DNA of 36,525 bases from Actinomycetes bacterium (GTDB taxonomy: Bacteria > Actinomycetota > Thermoleophilia > Solirubrobacterales > Solirubrobacteraceae), in assembly GCA_021846845.1 (NCBI GenBank), contig JAJZWB010000024.1, forward strand, positions 1 through 36,525, in the 5' to 3' direction. Below, piece after piece: positions 32,521 through 36,525 of the stretch. The position numbers and the translations under genes are program-made. Below the pieces are notes generated by a model. The model saw nothing but the letters and a program-made list of their open reading frames with translations. It made no database searches and was not told the DNA's origin. Positions within the stretch are counted from its first letter, which is position 1. Every line of letters starts with the position of its first letter.

Positions 32521-32646
32521 GCGTTGGGCTCTGGGGTCCGGGGCGCGTCGGGATTCCGGGTGGCGTTGGGCTCTGGGGTCCGGGGCGCGTCGGGATTCCG
32601 GGTGGCGTTGGGCTCTGGGGTCCGGGGCGCGTCGGGATTCCGGGTC
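32521..32646. repeat. 42-bp tandem repeat, three copies
   Basis: Three essentially identical 42-bp units start at 32521, 32563 and 32605; only the last base of copy 3 differs. Degenerate sequence flanks both sides. The unit includes GGGGTCCGGGGCGCGTCGGG. The period is 14 codons, but no credible gene covers it. Confidence 0.92.
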
Positions 32647-32677
32647 GCGCTCGGCCCTGCGCTCCGGGTTGGCGCGA

Positions 32678-33625
32678 TCAGCGGGAGTCGCCGATCAGCC
32701 GCTCGCTGCCCGAAAGCTCGATCGTGCGCCTCAGCCCCTCTCGCAGGTCGATCTCCGGCTGCCACCGCAGCAGGCTCCGGGCCAGCGTGATGTCCGGCTG
32801 GCGGACCTGCGGATCGTCGGTCGGCAGCGCCTCGTAGACGATCTCGGAGCCCGAGCCGGTGACCTCGATCACCGCTTCGGCCAGTTCCAGGAGGGTGAAC
32901 TCGTTCGGGTTGCCCACGTTGACGGGGTTGTGGTGGCCCGACTCGGCCAGCGCGATCATCCCGCGGATAAGATCGTCCACGTAGCAGAACGAGCGTGTCT
33001 GGGAACCATCGCCGAACACCGTGATCGGGCGGTTCTGGAGGGCCTGGCGCAGGAAAGTGGGGATCGCGCGACCGTCGTGCGGTCTCATCCGCGGCCCGTA
33101 GGTGTTGAAGATTCGGATGATCGCGGTGTCAACGCCCTGCTGCCGGTGGTAGGCCATCGTCAGCGCCTCCGCGTAGCGCTTGGCCTCGTCGTAGACGCCG
33201 CGGGGACCGATCGGGTTGACGTGGCCCCAGTAGCTCTCCGGCTGGGGATGGACCTGCGGATCCCCGTAGACCTCGCTGGTGGAGGCGGTCAGGAAGCGCG
33301 CTCGGTGGCGCTTGGCGAGGCCCAGCGTGTGATGCGTGCCGTAGGAGCCGACCTTCAGCGTGTGCAGCGGCAGCCGCAGGTAGTCGATCGGCGAGGCCGG
33401 CGAGGCCAGGTGGTAGACGAAGTCGATCGGCTCGTCGACGAAGTAGGGGTCGATGATGTCGAGGTTCAGGTGGACGAAGTCGTCCGAGCGGATGTGCTCG
33501 ATGTTGGCGAGCGAGCCGGTCTCCAGGTTGTCGACGCAGATCACACGGTGACCGCGGCGCAGCAGCTCGTCGCAGAGGTGCGAACCCAGGAAGCCGGCGC
33601 CGCCGGTGACAAGGCTGGTTGGCAT
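32678..33625 (-). CDS. UDP-glucuronate decarboxylase-like NAD-dependent SDR
   Basis: The product has 315 residues. The extended-SDR Rossmann motif is TGGAGFLG (7-14). The active site is the Y145-x3-K149 pair in VYDEAKR, with S/T and E118 in [17 protein letters not shown] (72-79) is a hallmark of UDP-xylose synthase/UXS enzymes, which convert UDP-glucuronate to UDP-xylose. The conserved FNTYGPRM and [11 protein letters not shown] are also present. A UDP-glucuronate or dTDP-glucose dehydratase-like activity remains possible. The start at ATG 33625 is preferred over TTG 33634, because a TAGGCT box lies 8 nt before the ATG. It may feed the polysaccharide pathway primed by the downstream sugar transferase. 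Confidence 0.88.
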   Translation of the reverse strand: MPTSLVTGGAGFLGSHLCDELLRRGHRVICVDNLETGSLANIEHIRSDDFVHLNLDIIDPYFVDEPIDFVYHLASPASPIDYLRLPLHTLKVGSYGTHHTLGLAKRHRARFLTASTSEVYGDPQVHPQPESYWGHVNPIGPRGVYDEAKRYAEALTMAYHRQQGVDTAIIRIFNTYGPRMRPHDGRAIPTFLRQALQNRPITVFGDGSQTRSFCYVDDLIRGMIALAESGHHNPVNVGNPNEFTLLELAEAVIEVTGSGSEIVYEALPTDDPQVRQPDITLARSLLRWQPEIDLREGLRRTIELSGSERLIGDSR

Positions 33626-33633
33626 GGCGGGCA

Positions 33634-33639
33634 AGCCTA
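33634..33639 (-). promoter_or_regulatory. Candidate -10 (TAGGCT), leaderless type, for the decarboxylase gene
   Basis: TAGGCT on the minus strand ends 8 nt before ATG 33625, in the 42-bp gap after moaX. Confidence 0.45.
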
Positions 33640-33667
33640 CACCGACGCGCAGCCGCGACGGGCGAGC

Positions 33668-34318
33668 TCAGCTGTGGCGCGTCGGCGGCGCGGACGGCAG
33701 CGAGCCCGGGACCCACTCGCCCTCCTCACGCTTCCAGATCGGCGCGCGGGCCTTGATCTCGTCGATGATCTCCCTCCCGCCGAGGAACGCGGCGTCCCGG
33801 TGTGGCGCGGATACGGCGATCGCTATAGATGGCTGCGACAGCGGCACCGAGCCGACGCGGTGCTCGGCCGCTGCGGCACACAGGCCGTGGCGCTCGATGG
33901 CGGCGGCCACGATCCGCTCTATCTCACGCTGCGCCATCGGCGCGTAGGCCTCGTACCTGAGCTCGTCGACCTCGCGCGTGACGCCGAGGAAGGTGACGAC
34001 CGCCCCGGCCCTGGGGTCCGCGACCAGCGCCACCAGACGGTCCAGCGACAGCGGCTCGTCCGTCACGCGCGCGTGGGAGACGCCGACCGAGCCGCCTGAC
34101 ACCGGCGGGATCAGCGCCAGCTCGTCTCCGGGGTGCAGCGGGTCTCCGCCGGCGGCGTACTCCTGGTTGACCGCCATCACGACCGGCGTGTCTCCGACCA
34201 GCGGCGCCAGACGCTCCAGCGCGTCGCGGACCCGCGCGTCGTCGGGCAGCTCCAGCGCCACGCGATCGGCGCCGGCGCGCTCGCGAAGGCCGGCGAACAG
34301 GCGTACGTCCACGTTCAT
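33668..34318 (-). CDS. moaX: MoaD-MoaE fusion (MoaX-type molybdopterin synthase)
   Basis: The product has 216 residues. The MoaD half (1-76) is a ubiquitin-like fold ending in LIPPVSGG, whose final Gly must become a thiocarboxylate. The MoaE half (about 80-205) keeps the key residues: Arg in FLGVTRE, His-Arg in SAPHRDAAF, and both Lys in IKARAPIWKRE. Together they insert two sulfurs into cPMP to make molybdopterin. Because Gly76 is followed directly by Ser77, the chain must be cut after GG to work, as reported for mycobacterial MoaX (from memory). The MoaE loop after the Arg is about 6 residues shorter than in E. coli MoaE. TAGCCT lies 7 nt before the ATG. No other moa or moe gene is nearby. 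Confidence 0.92.
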   Translation of the reverse strand: MNVDVRLFAGLRERAGADRVALELPDDARVRDALERLAPLVGDTPVVMAVNQEYAAGGDPLHPGDELALIPPVSGGSVGVSHARVTDEPLSLDRLVALVADPRAGAVVTFLGVTREVDELRYEAYAPMAQREIERIVAAAIERHGLCAAAAEHRVGSVPLSQPSIAIAVSAPHRDAAFLGGREIIDEIKARAPIWKREEGEWVPGSLPSAPPTRHS

Positions 34319-34325
34319 CTGACAC

Positions 34326-34331
34326 AGGCTA
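34326..34331 (-). promoter_or_regulatory. Candidate -10 (TAGCCT), leaderless type, for moaX
   Basis: TAGCCT on the minus strand ends 7 nt before ATG 34318. It is the same hexamer as before the carbonic anhydrase gene. Confidence 0.5.
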
Positions 34332-34431
34332 CGCCTTCGTCGCCACCCGCAGCTCGGTTTCCCGCGGCCCGCCTTTGCGCGTATCCTGGCCCGACGCTCT
34401 CTGGGTGATAACGAGCATAAGGAGGAGCGCT

Positions 34432-35394
34432 ATGCGTTCACGGAGAAGCCTGCTGCCCGCGGCTCTGCCCGCGCTTTGCGCGCTGGCGGTCGTCGGCTGC
34501 GGCTCCAGCAGTTCAAGCACATCGTCGTCGGCGAGCAGCTCGTCGTCCGCCGCCTCATCGTCGGCGAGCAGTTCGGCCGCCTCGACGTCGGCCGCGACTG
34601 CGGCCGGGGCGAACGCCGCGGTCGTCAAGCTGGTGCCGGCGTCGATCAGGTCCAAGGGCACGCTGACCGTTGCGGCGGACGCCAGCTACGCGCCGGACGA
34701 GTTCATCGGTCCCGACGGCCACACCGTCATCGGGATGGACGCCGACCTGAGCAAGGCGCTCGGCGCGGTCATGGGGCTGAAGGTCAGCATGGTCAACGTC
34801 ACGTTCGACCAGATCATTCCCGGTCTGGCGGCCGGCAAGTACGACATGGGAGCGTCGTCGTTCACCGACACGAAGGCGCGCGAGAAGGTCGTCGACTTCG
34901 TCGACTACGCGAACGTCGGCGAGTCCTTCTACACGAAGGCCAACGGTGGCAAGACGATCGGCAGCATCGCCGACATCTGCGGGCTGACCGTGTCGGTCGA
35001 GAGCACGACCACAGAGCAGACCGACGCGGCCGCGCAGAGCAAGAAGTGCACCGCCGCGGGAAAGCCGCCCGTCAAGGTGCTCGTCTTCCCGAACCAGAAC
35101 CTGGCCAACCTGGCGGTGTCCGATGGTCGTGCGCAGCTCGGCTTCGCCGACACGCCGGTCGCCGCCTATCAGGTCAAGAAGACCAACGGCCTGTTCAAGC
35201 TCACGGGCGCCGCTTACGCGACCGCGCCCTACGGGCTGGCGCTGCCCAAGAAGCCGGGGCTCGCGCCGGCCGTCGAGGCGGCGCTCAAGGTCCTGATCGC
35301 CAACGGCACGTACTCCAAGATCTTCGCCAAGTGGGGCGTGCAGAGCATCGCGATCCCGGCCTCGCAGGTGAAGATCAACGGTGCCACCAGCTGA
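34432..35394 (+). CDS. Polar amino-acid ABC transporter substrate-binding lipoprotein (SBP_bac_3)
   Basis: The product has 320 residues. The lipoprotein signal peptide ends at VVGC (C23), followed by a Ser/Ala-rich linker of about 40 residues. The mature domain shows the family 3 pattern: GTLTVAADASYAPDEFIGPD, IGMDADLSKALGAVMGLKV, FDQIIPGLAAGKYDM and a C-terminal VLIANGTYSKIFAKWGV. It captures an amino acid for the permease encoded next. The start at ATG 34432 is fixed by AAGGAGGAG 5-6 nt upstream. A small GGCG-TCA-CGCC hairpin (35397-35407) follows the stop and could lower expression of the downstream permease. Confidence 0.93.
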   Translation: MRSRRSLLPAALPALCALAVVGCGSSSSSTSSSASSSSSAASSSASSSAASTSAATAAGANAAVVKLVPASIRSKGTLTVAADASYAPDEFIGPDGHTVIGMDADLSKALGAVMGLKVSMVNVTFDQIIPGLAAGKYDMGASSFTDTKAREKVVDFVDYANVGESFYTKANGGKTIGSIADICGLTVSVESTTTEQTDAAAQSKKCTAAGKPPVKVLVFPNQNLANLAVSDGRAQLGFADTPVAAYQVKKTNGLFKLTGAAYATAPYGLALPKKPGLAPAVEAALKVLIANGTYSKIFAKWGVQSIAIPASQVKINGATS

Positions 35395-35418
35395 CAGGCG
35401 TCACGCCAGAGCTCTGAG

Positions 35419-36351
35419 GTGAGCACCTCCGAGCGCAGCGACGAGCGGATGGGCCGCCCTGAGGAGATCAGGGCGGTTCCCGTCCGCCGTCCAGGGCGTT
35501 GGATCGCGACCGTGGTCGTGCTGGCGATCGCGGCCTCGATCGTGCGGGCGATCGTCAGCAACCCACACTTCCAGTGGGGCGTGGTCGGGCATTACATGTT
35601 CGACAGCCGGATCGTCCACGGTGTGATCGCGACGATCTACATCACGTGCATAGCGATGGCGATCGGGATCATCCTCGGCGTGATCCTGGCGGTGATGCGC
35701 ATGTCGCCCAACCCAATCCTCTCGGGCGCGAGCTGGCTGTACATCTGGTTCTTCCGCGGCACGCCGATCATCGTCCAGATCATCTTCTGGTACAACATCG
35801 CCGCGCTGTTCCCGGTGATCAACCTCGGGATCCCGTTCGGCCCGTCGTTCATACACGCCAACGGAAACTCGGTGATCACGATCTTCGTGGCGGCGATGCT
35901 GGCGCTCGGCCTCAACGAGGGGGCATACATGGCCGAGATCGTGCGCGCGGGGATCATCTCGGTCGGCGAGGGCCAGTCGGAGGCGGCCGCCTCGCTCGGG
36001 ATGAGGAGGCTGGCGATCATGCGCCACATCGTGCTGCCGCAGGCGATGCGGGTGATCCTGCCGCCGACCGGCAACGAGACGATCTCCATGCTCAAGACCT
36101 CCTCGCTGGTCTACACGATCGGGTTCGCCGAGCTGTTCTACGAGGGCTCCCAGATCTACGGGGCCAACTACGAGACGATCCCGCTGCTGATCGTCGTCAG
36201 CATCTGGTACCTGATCATGACCAGCGTCCTGTACGTCGGCCAGTACTTCATCGAGCGCCGCTATGGGCGGGGCTTCTCCCGTGCTCAGCGGGCGACGATG
36301 ACGGAGCGCTGGCTGGGCCTCGGCCGGGGCGGTGGCGGAGGGGCGGTGTGA
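35419..36351 (+). CDS. Amino-acid ABC transporter permease (HisM/GlnP type)
   Basis: The product has 310 residues from GTG 35419; ATG 35449 is an alternative. TM1 (IATVVVLAIAASIVRAI) is followed by an external stretch and about five TMs. Family motifs are ATIYITCIAMAIGIILGV, FFRGTPIIVQIIFWY and the EAA loop AEIVRAGIISVGEGQSEAAASLGMRRLAIMRHIVLPQAMR. It forms a homodimeric channel, as no second permease gene is seen. Its stop overlaps the ATPase start (GTGA), so translation is coupled. Confidence 0.94.
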   Translation: MSTSERSDERMGRPEEIRAVPVRRPGRWIATVVVLAIAASIVRAIVSNPHFQWGVVGHYMFDSRIVHGVIATIYITCIAMAIGIILGVILAVMRMSPNPILSGASWLYIWFFRGTPIIVQIIFWYNIAALFPVINLGIPFGPSFIHANGNSVITIFVAAMLALGLNEGAYMAEIVRAGIISVGEGQSEAAASLGMRRLAIMRHIVLPQAMRVILPPTGNETISMLKTSSLVYTIGFAELFYEGSQIYGANYETIPLLIVVSIWYLIMTSVLYVGQYFIERRYGRGFSRAQRATMTERWLGLGRGGGGGAV

Positions 36352-36525
36352 GCGACTGCATGGTCAAGGCCCAGGGCGTCCACAAGCGCTTCGGCCGCCT
36401 GGAGGTGCTCAAGGGGATCGACCTGGAGGTCGCCCGCGGCGAGGTGATGTGCCTGCTCGGACCGTCGGGCTCCGGGAAGTCGACCTTCCTGCGCTGCATC
36501 AACCACCTGGAGAAGATCAACTCCG
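36348..36525 (+). CDS. Amino-acid ABC transporter ATPase, 5' part only
   Basis: The 59 visible codons start at GTG 36348 and are cut by the window end. The Walker A motif GPSGSGKST (38-46) is followed by FLRCINHLEKI, typical of GlnQ/HisP ATPases. It should energise the importer encoded by the two preceding genes, forming a three-gene SBP-permease-ATPase operon. Confidence 0.9.
   Translation, partial: MSDCMVKAQGVHKRFGRLEVLKGIDLEVARGEVMCLLGPSGSGKSTFLRCINHLEKINS

Larger units (their letters stand above)
32313..32677 (-). other. 365-bp repeat-rich gap between the sugar transferase and decarboxylase genes
   Basis: No gene is supported here. A 135-codon frame (32765-32358, minus) is made largely of repeat translation and overlaps the 3' end of the decarboxylase gene. 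The gap contains a 25-bp direct repeat close to the sugar transferase start and a 42-bp triple tandem repeat (both listed). A minus-strand TAGCGT at 32336-32331 is a possible -10 for the sugar transferase gene. Confidence 0.6.

Noticed and set aside
32358-32765. 135-codon minus-strand frame across the 42-bp repeats
   Set aside because: It consists mostly of repeat translation, overlaps the decarboxylase 3' end in another frame, and has no start signal.

Overview
The window is a GC-rich (roughly 70%) bacterial chromosome segment. It looks actinobacterial, and I infer the class Thermoleophilia (Solirubrobacterales-like). The reasons are: candidate TAnnnT -10 hexamers placed directly before start codons (leaderless-type genes), a Pls/PosA-type poly-amino-acid synthetase, a MoaD-MoaE (MoaX-type) fusion, a class E/D-like sortase, and serine-rich lipoprotein linkers. 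The lineage is an inference, because no rRNA or other decisive marker is present. No insertion sequence, prophage, CRISPR array or toxin-antitoxin pair was seen; this is chromosomal housekeeping DNA with a few accessory genes.

Layout. 1-2933 (-): a membrane-anchored NRPS-like enzyme (A-PCP-TM-hexapeptide repeats), cut by the window start, with a structured upstream region and a 14-bp tandem repeat. 3345-7820 (-): the replication/ribosome block rpsF-ssb-rpsR-rplI-dnaB, followed by a DnaC-like helicase loader. 7918-10542 (-): trehalose-6-phosphate synthase and an IMPase-fold phosphatase. 10624-11172 (+): beta-carbonic anhydrase. 11197-13389 (-): response regulator and histidine kinase. 13445-16207 (+): a membrane protein with a degenerate M28-peptidase-like domain overlapping a sortase gene, then a 47-residue FlgM-like protein. 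16233-19925 (-): thiL, infA and a class A penicillin-binding protein. 20111-23524 (+): HAD hydrolase, CPBP protease, L,D-transpeptidase and pyrE. 23564-23635 (-): tRNA-Arg(CCU). 23841-29947 (+): an oligopeptide-type ABC importer operon with both ATPases fused. 29971-34318 (-): an unrecognised 206-residue protein, a polyprenyl-phosphate sugar transferase, a UDP-glucuronate decarboxylase-like enzyme and MoaX. 34432-36525 (+): a polar amino-acid ABC importer, with its ATPase cut by the window end.

How the genes fit together. Cell-envelope functions dominate the non-housekeeping genes: class A PBP, L,D-transpeptidase, sortase, exopolysaccharide priming transferase, nucleotide-sugar enzyme and two-component system. 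The two ABC importers supply peptides and amino acids.

The most interesting signals are: (i) the adenylation domain, whose specificity residues I read as D-A-E-S-I-G-T-V-V, pointing to a basic amino acid and hence possibly a cationic homopolymer; (ii) a recurring TAnnnT box 6-8 nt before the start codon of at least six transcription-unit-first genes; (iii) a pseudo-M28/sortase gene pair; (iv) an orphan FlgM-like mini-protein; and (v) several unrelated short tandem repeats (periods 6, 14, 36, 38 and 42 bp), one of which duplicates the 3' end of a gene.
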